From Veillonellaceae bacterium SB90 (GTDB lineage Bacteria; Bacillota; Negativicutes; Selenomonadales; Selenomonadaceae), in NCBI GenBank assembly GCA_902364065.1, contig CABJCJ010000003.1, positions 45,627-109,626 of the forward strand: a stretch of 64,000 nt of DNA. The letters are read 5' to 3'. This document shows positions 16,891-26,410 of this stretch, in pieces; the stretch's first letter is position 1; every line of letters begins with the position of its first letter. Below the pieces are notes generated by a model that was given only the letters and a program-made list of their open reading frames with translations, had not been told where the DNA came from and searched no databases. Made by a program: the position numbers and the translations under genes.

Positions 16891-18139
16891 CCTTCTTCAC
16901 ATCCTCCTTCTTCCAGAGCATGAAGCCCGTGACGCCGTAAGCGCCCGGCTTCTCAAAGATCTTGGAATCGACCATGAGGCGCAGCATGTAATGCGTCAGC
17001 GTGATGGCCGTGAACATCGAGAGCACGGTGCCGAGGCCCAGCGTGATGGCAAAGCCGCGGATTGTGCCCGTGCCGAGGAAGAACAGCACGACAGCCGCGA
17101 TGATCGTCGTGATATTCGAGTCGAAAATCGTCGTGAAGGCGCGCTTGAAGCCCGATTCCATCGACATGCGCAGCGTCTTGCCCTGAATCTGGTACTCCTC
17201 CTTGAAGTGCTCGAAGATCAGGACGTTCGCATCGACGGCCATACCGATGGTCAGGATGATACCGGCGACGCCCGGCAGCGTCAGCGTTGCATCGAGCAGA
17301 TACAAGAGGCCGAGCAGCATGATCGTGTAGGCCATCAGCGCGACGTCGGCGATGAAGCCCGACATGCGATAGAAGAAAATCATGAACAGGAGGACGGCGC
17401 CGAGGCCGACGGCAAAGGCGAATTCCGACTTATCCTTGGAATCCTGGCCGAGCGTCGGGCCGACCGTGCGCGTCTCGATGATGTTGACCTTTACCGGCAG
17501 AGCACCGCTCCTGAGTACGACGGCGAGGTTCTGAGCCTCTTCGAGCGTCTTCTGGCCCGTGATCTCAGCCTTGCCGCCGAGGATCGGCTCGCGGACGTTC
17601 GGAGCCGTCAGCACTTCGCCATCGAGCAGGATGGAAATCGTGCGGCCGACGTTCTTCGTCGTGAGGTCAGCGAATTTCTTCGCGCCTTCATCGGTGAATT
17701 CGAGGTTGACGACATTCTGGCCATTCTGCTGATTCGTCGCAGCCTGAGCATCCTTGAGGTCGGTACCCGTGAGCACCGTATTGCCGTCTTCATCCTTGAA
17801 TTCGAGCATGGCCGTCTTGCCGATGGTCTTGATGGCCGCATCCGGGTCCTTGACGCCCGGCAGCTCGATGATGACGCGGCGCTCGCCCTCACGCTGGATG
17901 ATTGGCTCGGTGAGGCCCAGCGCGTTGACGCGCTTCTCCATGATCGTAACGACGCGGTTCATCGCGTCATCGTTGACTTTTGCTACATCTGTGTCCTCGG
18001 CCTCGAGCACGACGTGCGTGCCGCCCTGCAGGTCAAGGCCCTGGCGGATGGAATTCGCCAGCGGCTTCACCGCAACCAGGAAAATACCGATGATGGCCAC
18101 GATGCAGATGATGAGTTTGATGAGACTGTTCTTTCTCAA
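16883..18139 (-). CDS. secD: Protein translocase subunit SecD
   Basis: Inner-membrane export factor of 418 residues. The N-terminal membrane segment is followed by RQGLDLQGGTHVVLEA, the SecD P1 signature. The membrane domain has the GMAVDANVLIFEHFKEE block near residue 300. The P1 domain is short, as in many Firmicutes. It lies 30 bases after fau and overlaps secF, in an operon with yajC, a third accessory factor of the same machinery. Confidence 0.97.
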   Translation of the reverse strand: MRKNSLIKLIICIVAIIGIFLVAVKPLANSIRQGLDLQGGTHVVLEAEDTDVAKVNDDAMNRVVTIMEKRVNALGLTEPIIQREGERRVIIELPGVKDPDAAIKTIGKTAMLEFKDEDGNTVLTGTDLKDAQAATNQQNGQNVVNLEFTDEGAKKFADLTTKNVGRTISILLDGEVLTAPNVREPILGGKAEITGQKTLEEAQNLAVVLRSGALPVKVNIIETRTVGPTLGQDSKDKSEFAFAVGLGAVLLFMIFFYRMSGFIADVALMAYTIMLLGLLYLLDATLTLPGVAGIILTIGMAVDANVLIFEHFKEEYQIQGKTLRMSMESGFKRAFTTIFDSNITTIIAAVVLFFLGTGTIRGFAITLGLGTVLSMFTAITLTHYMLRLMVDSKIFEKPGAYGVTGFMLWKKEDVKKDA

Positions 18140-18169
18140 CGTTTCACAACCCTTTCCTTGTGGTCTTTT

Positions 18170-18769
18170 TTATGTATGAATCAAGATCCGGCGTGTTTCC
18201 GTCAGGATCAAATTGACCGTGGCATCATGCGCCTCCATGGGCACATCTGCCGTGACCTGGCCATCAAAGGTCAGCGCCGCCCGGAAAGCCTGCGGTGCCT
18301 TCTCCATGAGATAGCGGTCGTAATAGCCGCCGCCGAGGCCGAGCCGGTCCCCCTCAGGCGAGAAGGCCGCGCCGGGCACGACGACAAAGTCGATCTCGCC
18401 GGCGGGGATGATCTCCTGCCGGTCGGGCCGGACGGTCAGGATGCCGAACTTGCCCGGCACGAGGTCAGAAAGCTCCGGCAGGTTCACGGCCTCCATGAGG
18501 CCTTTGCCCGTAATGAGCGGCAGCGCCACGCGCTTGCCGTGGGAAAGGCAGTATGCGAGCAGCGCGCCGAGCTGCACCTCGTCCGGCATCGAAGCGTAGG
18601 CAAAAACGGTCTTCGCCTGCTGGAACGACGGCTCCTCATAAAGGCGCGCGAGGATGACGGCGCTCTTTTCGGCCCGCGTGGCCGGCGCGAGCTGCCGGCG
18701 GAACGCCAGCATCTTTTGGCGCAGATCTTTCTTCAGGGACAGCATGGCCTCATGCGACAGCCCGTTCAT
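18170..18769 (-). CDS. 5-formyltetrahydrofolate cyclo-ligase
   Basis: ATP-dependent conversion of 5-formyl-THF to 5,10-methenyl-THF in folate recycling; 199 residues, family-typical. The basic N-terminus (LKKDLRQKMLAFRRQL) and the C-terminal substrate/ATP motif GDRLGLGGGYYDRYL near 140-154 identify it. The start overlaps yajC by 4 bases (ATGA). Placement inside the yajC-secDF operon is unusual functionally but gives co-transcription. Often annotated fau, ygfA or yqgN. Confidence 0.93.
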   Translation of the reverse strand: MNGLSHEAMLSLKKDLRQKMLAFRRQLAPATRAEKSAVILARLYEEPSFQQAKTVFAYASMPDEVQLGALLAYCLSHGKRVALPLITGKGLMEAVNLPELSDLVPGKFGILTVRPDRQEIIPAGEIDFVVVPGAAFSPEGDRLGLGGGYYDRYLMEKAPQAFRAALTFDGQVTADVPMEAHDATVNLILTETRRILIHT

Positions 18770-19056
18770 TTCGCTTCCGTTTCCTCCGTGAGCACAGCGT
18801 TGATGCTCGCACGCGCCACTTCAATGACGACGCGGTCCGCAACCTTGAGCTTCAGCGACTTGTCCGACAGGGCCTCGATCGTGCCGTAGATGCCGCCGAT
18901 CGTGACGACCTTGTCGCCCTTCTTGAGGCTGTCGAGCATACTCATGCGCTGCTTCTGCTGCTTCTTCTGCGGACGGTACAGCAGGAAGTAGAAGATTGCG
19001 ATCATGACCACGATAGGGCCGACGGTTCCAAGCATTTCTGGACTCATGAAAAACAC
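18766..19056 (-). CDS. yajC: Preprotein translocase subunit YajC
   Basis: Small single-span inner-membrane protein associated with SecDF; 96 residues. A hydrophobic segment (about 10-27) is followed by the signature FYFLLYRPQKKQQK, then GDKVVTIGGIYGTIEAL, the conserved cytosolic fold. The N-terminus MFFMSPEMLG is short and outside the membrane. The gene sits 62 bases after tgt, an order (tgt-yajC-...-secD-secF) conserved widely in bacteria. Confidence 0.96.
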   Translation of the reverse strand: MFFMSPEMLGTVGPIVVMIAIFYFLLYRPQKKQQKQRMSMLDSLKKGDKVVTIGGIYGTIEALSDKSLKLKVADRVVIEVARASINAVLTEETEAK

Positions 19057-19118
19057 TCCTTTACATATATATGGAATACACTTCCAACGGATACAGGTTC
19101 AACGGTGCACGGGCAGGC

Positions 19119-20255
<1,137 letters not shown>

Positions 20256-20290
20256 TCAACTTTCTTGTTTTTTGGCGACTGTGCTGATTG

Positions 20291-21163
20291 TCACGGCTGG
20301 CGGCGGGAGGAAAGCTCCCGGCGCAGGGCGTCGAGCATGCACGCAAGGTCGGGCTCCTGCCCGGTCCAGCGTGCAAAGGCAGCCGCGCCCTGCCCGACGA
20401 GCATTTCCTCGCCGTTCAGGATGGTGTGGCCGTGCGCCGCGGCCTCCCGCAGGAAGCGCGTGTGCGCCGGCGTGTAGATGATGTCATAAACGAAGGCCGA
20501 GGCCTTGAGATCCTGCCAGACGACAGGCGGCATGCCATCGGTGTGCGGCGTCATGCCGAGCGGCGTCGTATTGACGAGCAGATCCGTCTCGCCGAGCTCC
20601 GCGCGGAATGCCTCATCCTCCCAGTGATAGACGCGCAGGACTCCGTACGGCGCAAACTCGTGGACGAGGGGTTCCGCCTTGTGCGGATTGCGCACGCCGA
20701 TGGCAATCGACGAAACGCCCTCGCGCAGGAGGCCCCAGATGACGGCGCGCGCAGCGCCGCCCGCACCCAAAAGAGCCGCCTTCTTCCCGCGCAGGACGAC
20801 ATGCCTGCGCTGAAGCGGCATGAGGAAGCCTGTGACATCGGTATTATAGCCGAGCAGCCGCCCGTCCTTCCGGACCACGGTATTCACGGCCCCGATGATG
20901 CGCGCGTCCTCGTCGAGCTCGTCGAGCAGCGGCATGATGGCCTGCTTGTGCGGAATCGTCACATTCCAGCCGGCAAAGCCCATCGCCCGTAGTCCCTCGA
21001 CAGCCGTCCGGAGCTTTTCCGGCGGCACGGGCAGTGCCACATAGACGTAGTCGAGGCCCGCCCTCTCAAGGGCTGCATTCTGCAGCACCGGCGACAGGGA
21101 ATGGCGGATCGGCCAGCCCATGACACCGAGATTCTGCGTCGTTCCCGTAAGCTTCTGGCTCAT
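20291..21163 (-). CDS. aroE: Shikimate dehydrogenase (NADP+)
   Basis: Reduces 3-dehydroshikimate to shikimate in aromatic amino acid synthesis; 290 residues. The substrate site includes GWPIRHSLSP near 15-24 and NVTIPHK, which carries the catalytic lysine, near 68-74. AVNTVV and GYNTDVTGF follow, and the NADP-binding loop is LGAGGAARAV near 134-143. Residues 150-210 carry ordinary Rossmann sequence. The gene follows pncB by 17 bases. Confidence 0.96.
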   Translation of the reverse strand: MSQKLTGTTQNLGVMGWPIRHSLSPVLQNAALERAGLDYVYVALPVPPEKLRTAVEGLRAMGFAGWNVTIPHKQAIMPLLDELDEDARIIGAVNTVVRKDGRLLGYNTDVTGFLMPLQRRHVVLRGKKAALLGAGGAARAVIWGLLREGVSSIAIGVRNPHKAEPLVHEFAPYGVLRVYHWEDEAFRAELGETDLLVNTTPLGMTPHTDGMPPVVWQDLKASAFVYDIIYTPAHTRFLREAAAHGHTILNGEEMLVGQGAAAFARWTGQEPDLACMLDALRRELSSRRQP

Positions 21164-21180
21164 GCTTTCACCTCAGTTCC

Positions 21181-22638
21181 TCACGCATGCTCGCGGCGCG
21201 TCTTCGTCAGAAGATCCATCTTGAGCTCGTAGTAATCCGGCGTCATGTCGAGATAATGGCGGTGCGGATTCTCAAAGCGCTGCTCTTCTTCCCAGATCTC
21301 GTTTTCGAGCTGCTGTTCGACGTAGTCGCGGATGGCATCGAGGCCCGGCAGCTCTTCCGTGCGCTTGCCCTGACGGACGTAGCACTTGCGCAGGTTCTTG
21401 AACGTACAGTTCTCGAACGAACGGTTCTTCCACGGCTTCTGCGGGTCGACGTAGCGCACGGGCTGCTTCGTATCGAAGAGCTCGCCACAGATGGCCAAAA
21501 GATCGGCCACGGCATGTCCGTTTTCATCGTAGACGCGGTAGAGGTCCTTGAGGCCCGGGTTCGTGATTTTCCCGACATTCTCCGAAACCTTGATGCGCGG
21601 CGCGAACTCCCCGTTCTCGCCGACGGCCGCCAGCTTGTAGACGGCGCCGAAGACCGGCTCGGACTTCGCCGTGATCAGGCGCTCGCCGATGCCGAACGCA
21701 TCGATGCAGGCCCCCTGCGAGAGCAGCGACGATACCGTGAATTCATCGAGGCTGTTCGACACGACGATCTTGCAGTCGGGAAGCCCCGCCGCATCGAGCA
21801 TCTTGCGCACGCGCTTCGAGAGGTACGCGAGGTCGCCCGAATCGATGCGGATGCCCATGAGACGCTTGCCCATCGGCTCGAGCACCTCATGTGCCACGCG
21901 GATGGCGTTGGGAATGCCGGAATGGATGACATCATACGTATCGACGAGCAGAACCGTCGCATCCGGATACGTCTCGGCGTACTTCTTGAAGGCTTCGTAC
22001 TCATCGCCGTAGAACATGACCCAGCTGTGCGCCATCGTGCCCGAGATGGGGATGCCGAACATCTGGCCGGCCGAGCACGTTGCCGTGCCGACGACGCCGC
22101 CGATATAGGCAGCGCGGGCGCCGTACGTCGCCGCATCCATATTGTGCGCGCGGCGTGCGCCGAAATCCGAGACGGCGCGGCCGTCAGCGGCCCGGCAGAT
22201 GCGGCGGGCCTTCGTCGCGATCAGCGACTGATGGTTGATCTGTGCCAGGATGGCCGTCTCGACGAGCTGCGCATCGATGAGCGGTGCGACAACTGTCAGG
22301 ATTGGCTCATTCGGGTACATGACCGTGCCCTCGGGCAGCGCGTAGATATCGCCCTTGAAGCGGAAATCCGCCAGATAGGCGAGAAACTCCTCGGAGAAGA
22401 TTCCCTGCTGACGGAAGTACTCCACATCCTCCTTCGTGAACTCCATGTTTTCCACATACTCGATGACCTGCTCGAGGCCGGCAAAGATGGCAAAGCCGCC
22501 CTCATCCGGATTTGCCCGGTAGAAGACATCGAAAGCCACCTGCACGTCCTTGTCATGGTCTTTGAAATAACCATTGGCCATGGTCATCTCATAAAAGTCC
22601 ATCATCATCGTGATATTGCGCTTGTCAAACTGCGTCAT
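21181..22638 (-). CDS. pncB: Nicotinate phosphoribosyltransferase
   Basis: Converts nicotinate and PRPP to nicotinate mononucleotide for NAD salvage; 485 residues, matching the Firmicute form. N-terminal MMMDFYEMTMANGYF is characteristic. DFGARRAHNMDAATYGARAAYIGG in part (about 153-175) matches the conserved active-site region, and GIRIDSGDLAYLS near 250-262 is the phosphate-binding area. First gene of the pncB-aroE-tgt-yajC-fau-secD-secF run. Confidence 0.96.
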   Translation of the reverse strand: MTQFDKRNITMMMDFYEMTMANGYFKDHDKDVQVAFDVFYRANPDEGGFAIFAGLEQVIEYVENMEFTKEDVEYFRQQGIFSEEFLAYLADFRFKGDIYALPEGTVMYPNEPILTVVAPLIDAQLVETAILAQINHQSLIATKARRICRAADGRAVSDFGARRAHNMDAATYGARAAYIGGVVGTATCSAGQMFGIPISGTMAHSWVMFYGDEYEAFKKYAETYPDATVLLVDTYDVIHSGIPNAIRVAHEVLEPMGKRLMGIRIDSGDLAYLSKRVRKMLDAAGLPDCKIVVSNSLDEFTVSSLLSQGACIDAFGIGERLITAKSEPVFGAVYKLAAVGENGEFAPRIKVSENVGKITNPGLKDLYRVYDENGHAVADLLAICGELFDTKQPVRYVDPQKPWKNRSFENCTFKNLRKCYVRQGKRTEELPGLDAIRDYVEQQLENEIWEEEQRFENPHRHYLDMTPDYYELKMDLLTKTRREHA

Positions 22639-22713
22639 GACGCCAACCCCTTCATCCTGCGGTTTCCCGCAACAACATAGCTTTATCGCTTTCTATAAAT
22701 TATGCATACACTC

Positions 22714-22742
22714 GATTATAACACATATCCGGGTATCTTGAC
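22714..22742 (-). promoter_or_regulatory. Probable promoter of the pncB operon (strong -10, weak -35)
   Basis: A perfect TATAAT on the minus strand (22714-22719) lies about 75 bases before the pncB start. The hexamer 17 bases upstream matches the -35 consensus poorly. Confidence 0.4.
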
Positions 22743-22836
22743 ACTCCCCGCCTCCAAATACGGCCAGATTCTTGTGATATCCCACAAGAACCTCCTGCAA
22801 AAGCACAGGTATCCGGCCCGAAAACAGGACATCCAT

Positions 22837-22871
22837 AAAAAAACGGCGCGATGCCGCTGCACCGTGCCGTT
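22837..22871 (-). terminator. Rho-independent terminator after the dehydrogenase gene
   Basis: AACGGCGCG (22842-22850) pairs with CGTGCCGTT (22863-22871) with one imperfect pair, and seven T follow on the minus strand. The rest of the 22639-22900 gap holds only the pncB leader and promoter. Confidence 0.75.
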
Positions 22872-22900
22872 CCCTGCTTCAGTTTTCCTGCCGGCATGCA

Positions 22901-23878
22901 TCAATAGCCGAGCTCGCGCTTGACCTCATGTGCCAGCGGCTCATGCTTGATGAAATGAACGAAGTCCTCGCAGAACATCGCCACGCTCTTGTCGCGCGTG
23001 TAGGCCAGCGTCATCTTGCCCGAGCAGTGCGGCGTCAGGATGACGTTCTTGGCCGTCCAGAGCGGATCGCCCTCGGGGATGGGTTCCTTGGCCATGACAT
23101 CGAGCGCCGCGCCAGCGAGCTCGTCGCGATTGAGCGCTTCGACGAGCGCCGCCTGATCGATGGAGTTGCCACGGCCCACGTTGATGACGAAGGCATCCTT
23201 CGGCAGCATGGCCAGGCGCTCCCGGGAGAGGAGGTTCGTCGTCTCGCGCGTGCCCGGCAGGCAGAGCACGAGGATATCCGTTGCCGGCAGGTACTCCGTG
23301 AGATGCGACTGGTCGGCCACCTCGTCGTAGACGGCGCTGCGCTTGTGCCCGCTGCGGTTGATGCCGACAATGCGTGCGGGCTGGAAGGACTGGATGCGCT
23401 CGGCATAGCGCGTGCCGATATCGCCCGTCCCGACGATCGTCACGCGGCTGTCCTTGATGGAACGCAGCGGCAGGTTGTTCTGCCACTCGTGGCGGCGGAT
23501 GATTTCCGCATACTCCGGATACCGGCGCACGAGCATCAGCGTCACCATGACGAGATGCTCCGCGATTGTCACGCCGTAGGCACCGGAGGAATTCGAGAGC
23601 AGGCAGCCCTCCGGCAAAACACCCGGGCGCAGCACGGGGTCGACGCCCGCCGACACGCTGCAGAACCACTTGAGATGCGGCGCGGCCTGCGCGAGCTTAT
23701 GCCCGCCGCCCGTCGCCGCCGCATACAGGATATCGACATCCGCCATCTGCGGCAGGGCTTCGTCCTGCGACGTGAAGAATTTCACCTTCGCATCGTGCTC
23801 CGCCGCCAGTGCGGCAATCTGCTCGCGATGCGCTTCATTCATGAACGAATTGACTACAGCAATCGTAAACTGTTCCAT
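22901..23878 (-). CDS. D-isomer-specific 2-hydroxyacid dehydrogenase family protein
   Basis: NAD(P)-dependent dehydrogenase of 325 residues, substrate not determined. The Rossmann motif is VGTGDIGTRY near 149-158. The catalytic triad is visible as Arg in NVGRGNSID, Glu in MAKEPIPEGDPLW, and His in LTPHCSG near 291-297. The N-terminal substrate domain lacks features pointing to a particular acid. It ends at its own terminator and is read divergently from the folate transporter gene. An AGGGGG site lies about 10 bases before the ATG at 23878. Confidence 0.9.
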   Translation of the reverse strand: MEQFTIAVVNSFMNEAHREQIAALAAEHDAKVKFFTSQDEALPQMADVDILYAAATGGGHKLAQAAPHLKWFCSVSAGVDPVLRPGVLPEGCLLSNSSGAYGVTIAEHLVMVTLMLVRRYPEYAEIIRRHEWQNNLPLRSIKDSRVTIVGTGDIGTRYAERIQSFQPARIVGINRSGHKRSAVYDEVADQSHLTEYLPATDILVLCLPGTRETTNLLSRERLAMLPKDAFVINVGRGNSIDQAALVEALNRDELAGAALDVMAKEPIPEGDPLWTAKNVILTPHCSGKMTLAYTRDKSVAMFCEDFVHFIKHEPLAHEVKRELGY

Positions 23879-24026
23879 ATGAAGGGGCCCCCTATCGTTT
23901 TTGCGTCAAACATCAAGATTCGAAAAGCCGGATTGGTTTTTCCAGATAGATATTTCGTCGAACCACCGCCAGAAGCCTTTTTTGAACGAAAAAATATGTT
24001 ACAGATTTACACACGGCTCCGGGCCA

Positions 24027-24055
24027 TTGCCAAATAAAACATTCCGCGCTATACT
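24027..24055 (+). promoter_or_regulatory. Promoter of the folate transporter gene
   Basis: TTGCCA (24027-24032) and TATACT (24050-24055) are 17 bases apart. The predicted start of transcription falls about 15 bases before the riboswitch. Confidence 0.75.
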
Positions 24056-24077
24056 AAGGACATCGATGCAAAAATAT

Positions 24078-24178
24078 GAGCAGAGTAAGTGCCTGCGCGT
24101 CAAGTGCCGGATGTACGGGGAGTTGACATCCGGACGAAAGCCCCAAAGGCTGCGGTGCAGGCATTGCATCCCGCTGCT
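24078..24178 (+). ncRNA. Tetrahydrofolate (THF) riboswitch
   Basis: The sequence and fold match the THF class. P1 pairs 24079-24083 with 24174-24178; P2 pairs 24090-24096 with 24157-24163; P3 pairs 24107-24114 with 24126-24133; P4 pairs 24139-24142 with 24148-24151. The loop of P3 (GGGA, 24118-24121) can pair with UCCC at 24169-24172, the expected pseudoknot. The conserved GCGUCAAGUG and CAUUGCAUCC stretches are present. A further hairpin (24201-24219) and a CCATTG/CAATGG stem ending at the ribosome binding site may act as the expression platform; no U-tract terminator is seen. Confidence 0.9.
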
Positions 24179-24272
24179 GCAGGCACGGAAGGCTTTCCTT
24201 GTTGCAGCAACGCTGCAACCCATTGCTACTTGTCACACACTCGTCACACAATGGAAAGGAAGGTCTTTTTTC

Positions 24273-24821
24273 ATGTCCAGATTCTCCGTCAAGCCCCTCG
24301 TTTACGCCGGCGTCTCCGTAGCGCTGGCCGTGCTTCTCTCCTACGTCTTCGCGGTCCAGACCGTCTTCGTGCGCATCACCTTCGGCTTCCTGCCGATCGC
24401 GATCTACGGCGCGATGTACGGCCCCATGAAGGCGGGGCTCGTCGCAGCGGCCGCCGACTTCATCGGCACGGCCCTGCTCGGCACGAGCATTTTCTTCCCG
24501 GGCTTCCTTGTCTCAGGATTTCTCACGGGCTACATCTACGGCTGGTTCTTCTACCGCAGGCGTGTCACGCTGCTGCGCGCCTGCATCCCCTTCTTCCTCG
24601 TCATGGTCTTCATCCACCTGGGCCTCAACACGCTCTGGCTGACCATCTTCTACCATAAGGCAGCCTCCGCCATCTTTCTGAGCCGCCTCATCAAGAACCT
24701 CCTCTGCTATCCCATGGAGGTCGGTCTCTTCCTCATGGTCTACCGTCCCCTGCTGCGCTTCCTGCCCGAGCAGTTCCCGCAACCGCAGGCTGAAACATCC
24801 TCGACCTCCGCGGCAGCCTGA
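24273..24821 (+). CDS. folT: ECF transporter S component, folate family (FolT-like)
   Basis: Membrane substrate-binding subunit of an energy-coupling-factor vitamin transporter; 182 residues with about six hydrophobic segments. The upstream THF riboswitch strongly supports folate as substrate. The N-terminal helix (KPLVYAGVSVALAVLLSYV) has the small-residue pattern used to contact the EcfT subunit. The start is ATG at 24273, about 10 bases after AAGGAAGG; longer upstream readings run through the riboswitch. No ECF energising genes (ecfA, ecfT) are in this window, so a shared module elsewhere is expected. Confidence 0.88.
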   Translation: MSRFSVKPLVYAGVSVALAVLLSYVFAVQTVFVRITFGFLPIAIYGAMYGPMKAGLVAAAADFIGTALLGTSIFFPGFLVSGFLTGYIYGWFFYRRRVTLLRACIPFFLVMVFIHLGLNTLWLTIFYHKAASAIFLSRLIKNLLCYPMEVGLFLMVYRPLLRFLPEQFPQPQAETSSTSAAA

Positions 24822-24891
24822 CAACAGCAAACAGCAAACTCTCGCTGCACAATCCGGAACTTCTCCGAAAACCGGCATCGCCCGGACAGCC

Positions 24892-24938
24892 ACGCCCTTT
24901 CCCGCTGAAAAGCCAGTACATGGAGAGGGCGTTTTTTA
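24892..24938 (+). terminator. Rho-independent terminator after folT
   Basis: ACGCCCTTTCC (24892-24902) pairs with GGAGAGGGCGT (24922-24932) with one mismatch, followed by a run of T. Nothing else is recognised in 24822-25029. Confidence 0.75.
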
Positions 24939-25029
24939 TTGCTCTCTATATGTTTTCATCGTACTTTTCCGAGATTTTTCGCGATATGTCTCTTGTATAA
25001 AAATTTATGTATTTTATTCCCGTTCAATG

Positions 25030-25057
25030 TTTACATTTAAAGTGTAAGTGCTATAAT
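25030..25057 (+). promoter_or_regulatory. Promoter with an internal inverted repeat upstream of the MFS gene
   Basis: TTTACA (25030-25035) and TATAAT (25052-25057) are 16 bases apart. The inverted repeat TTACA-N7-TGTAA (25031-25047) covers the -35 box and most of the spacer, a placement suited to a repressor operator. The binding protein is unknown. Confidence 0.65.
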
Positions 25058-25116
25058 ACAAAACAATCTTTCCTATTTTTCATCATGCATTTATTTTTAG
25101 AAGGGACGTATGTATT

Positions 25117-26334
25117 ATGGAGCAAAAGAACCCGCTCAAGATACCCAAAATCCTTTGGTTCCAGCTGTTCCTGCTGGCACTCGGCTATGCCTTCTACTCG
25201 GCCAACCGCCTTTCCTTCGGCGTCGGCCTCAAGGCAGTCGCAGCCTCGCTTTCTCTGACCGCCGTACAGCTCGGAACGATTGGCACCATCTTTACGCTCG
25301 GCCAGGCACTCATCGATATTCCGGCCGGTTATCTCGCTGACCGCTTCGGCCGCAAGCGCATGCTGATTTTCGGCATGGTCGGCCTCGGCTGCATGACCGC
25401 CTGCGTCACGACCTCCGCAAGCTTCGCCGGCGCAGCCTTCTGGCGCGTCTGCTTCGGCATTTTTGAAGGCTGCTGGAACATCGTCATGTACTCTGTCGCC
25501 GGCTCCATTTTCCCAGCGGCACGCGCCATGCTCAACGGCCTCATGATGACCTTCTACTCCATCGGCGCCTACGTCGGCCCGACGTATTACGGCTGGAGCC
25601 TTGAGCGCACGGGCGACTGGAGCATCGGCCTGACGCACATGGGCCTCGTCACCGTCATCTTCGGCCTGCTGCTGATCTTCGGCTTCAAGAAGAAATACAC
25701 GGATACCTCGACGGACATCAAGCGCATCCATCTCATCGAAGCCATCCGCACCGTCGGCTTCAACAAAGTCGTCTGGCTCGGCGTCCTCATCCAGATTCTC
25801 AACATCATCCCGTACTGGGGCTTTGCCTCGATGGGCCCGTACCTCTTCATGACGTACAAGGGGTTCAGCCCGACGGAAGCTGGCTCCTTCTTCGGCGCCA
25901 TCTACGGCATCGGCGGACTCAGCGGCGTCATCCTCGGCTTCTTCGCCGACCGCTTCGGCCGCAAGCCGACCATCATCTTCCTCTCGGGACTCAACGCCCT
26001 CTGCGCCTTCCTGATTTTCCACGTCATCCCGCAGACCTCCGCCGTCCTCTACATCGTCGGCGGCCTCATGGGCATCGGCCTGCACGCCATCTACGTGCTT
26101 GGCTACACGATCGCCCAGGACGGCGTCAGCACGAGCCAGATTGGCCTCGCGACCGGCATCGTCGGCGCCTCGAGCTACTTCCTCTCGTTCTTCTCGGGCC
26201 CGCTCATGGGCTTCCTGACGACGACGCTCGGCCATGTCGCCGCCCTCGACATCATCGTCGTGGCCTTTGAATTCTGCCTCTTCATCGTTGCCCTGCTCAT
26301 GAAGGAAACGCAGAATCATCACACCGAGGCATAA
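25117..26334 (+). CDS. Major facilitator superfamily transporter
   Basis: Secondary transporter of 405 residues with about twelve hydrophobic segments. The loop 2-3 signature of the superfamily is present as GYLADRFGRKRM near residues 71-82, and a second copy, GFFADRFGRKPT, appears in the C-terminal half. The N-terminus SANRLSFGVGLKAVAASLSLT resembles sugar-phosphate/organic anion symporter-like MFS members, but the substrate cannot be named. The gene has its own promoter and terminator, hence probably monocistronic. ATG at 25117 follows an AGAAGGGACG site. Confidence 0.88.
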   Translation: MEQKNPLKIPKILWFQLFLLALGYAFYSANRLSFGVGLKAVAASLSLTAVQLGTIGTIFTLGQALIDIPAGYLADRFGRKRMLIFGMVGLGCMTACVTTSASFAGAAFWRVCFGIFEGCWNIVMYSVAGSIFPAARAMLNGLMMTFYSIGAYVGPTYYGWSLERTGDWSIGLTHMGLVTVIFGLLLIFGFKKKYTDTSTDIKRIHLIEAIRTVGFNKVVWLGVLIQILNIIPYWGFASMGPYLFMTYKGFSPTEAGSFFGAIYGIGGLSGVILGFFADRFGRKPTIIFLSGLNALCAFLIFHVIPQTSAVLYIVGGLMGIGLHAIYVLGYTIAQDGVSTSQIGLATGIVGASSYFLSFFSGPLMGFLTTTLGHVAALDIIVVAFEFCLFIVALLMKETQNHHTEA

Positions 26335-26358
26335 ACAAACAAACGCAGATTGGTGCAC

Positions 26359-26409
26359 AAAAGCCCGTTCCATTCACTGCTCCGTGGCAGCCGGATGGAA
26401 CGGGCTTTT
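26359..26409. terminator. Bidirectional terminator between convergent genes
   Basis: A perfect 15-bp stem (26359-26373 with 26395-26409) has A-runs on the left arm and T-runs on the right, so it can serve the MFS gene on the plus strand and the ADP-ribosylglycohydrolase gene on the minus strand. Confidence 0.92.
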
Positions 26410-26410
26410 T

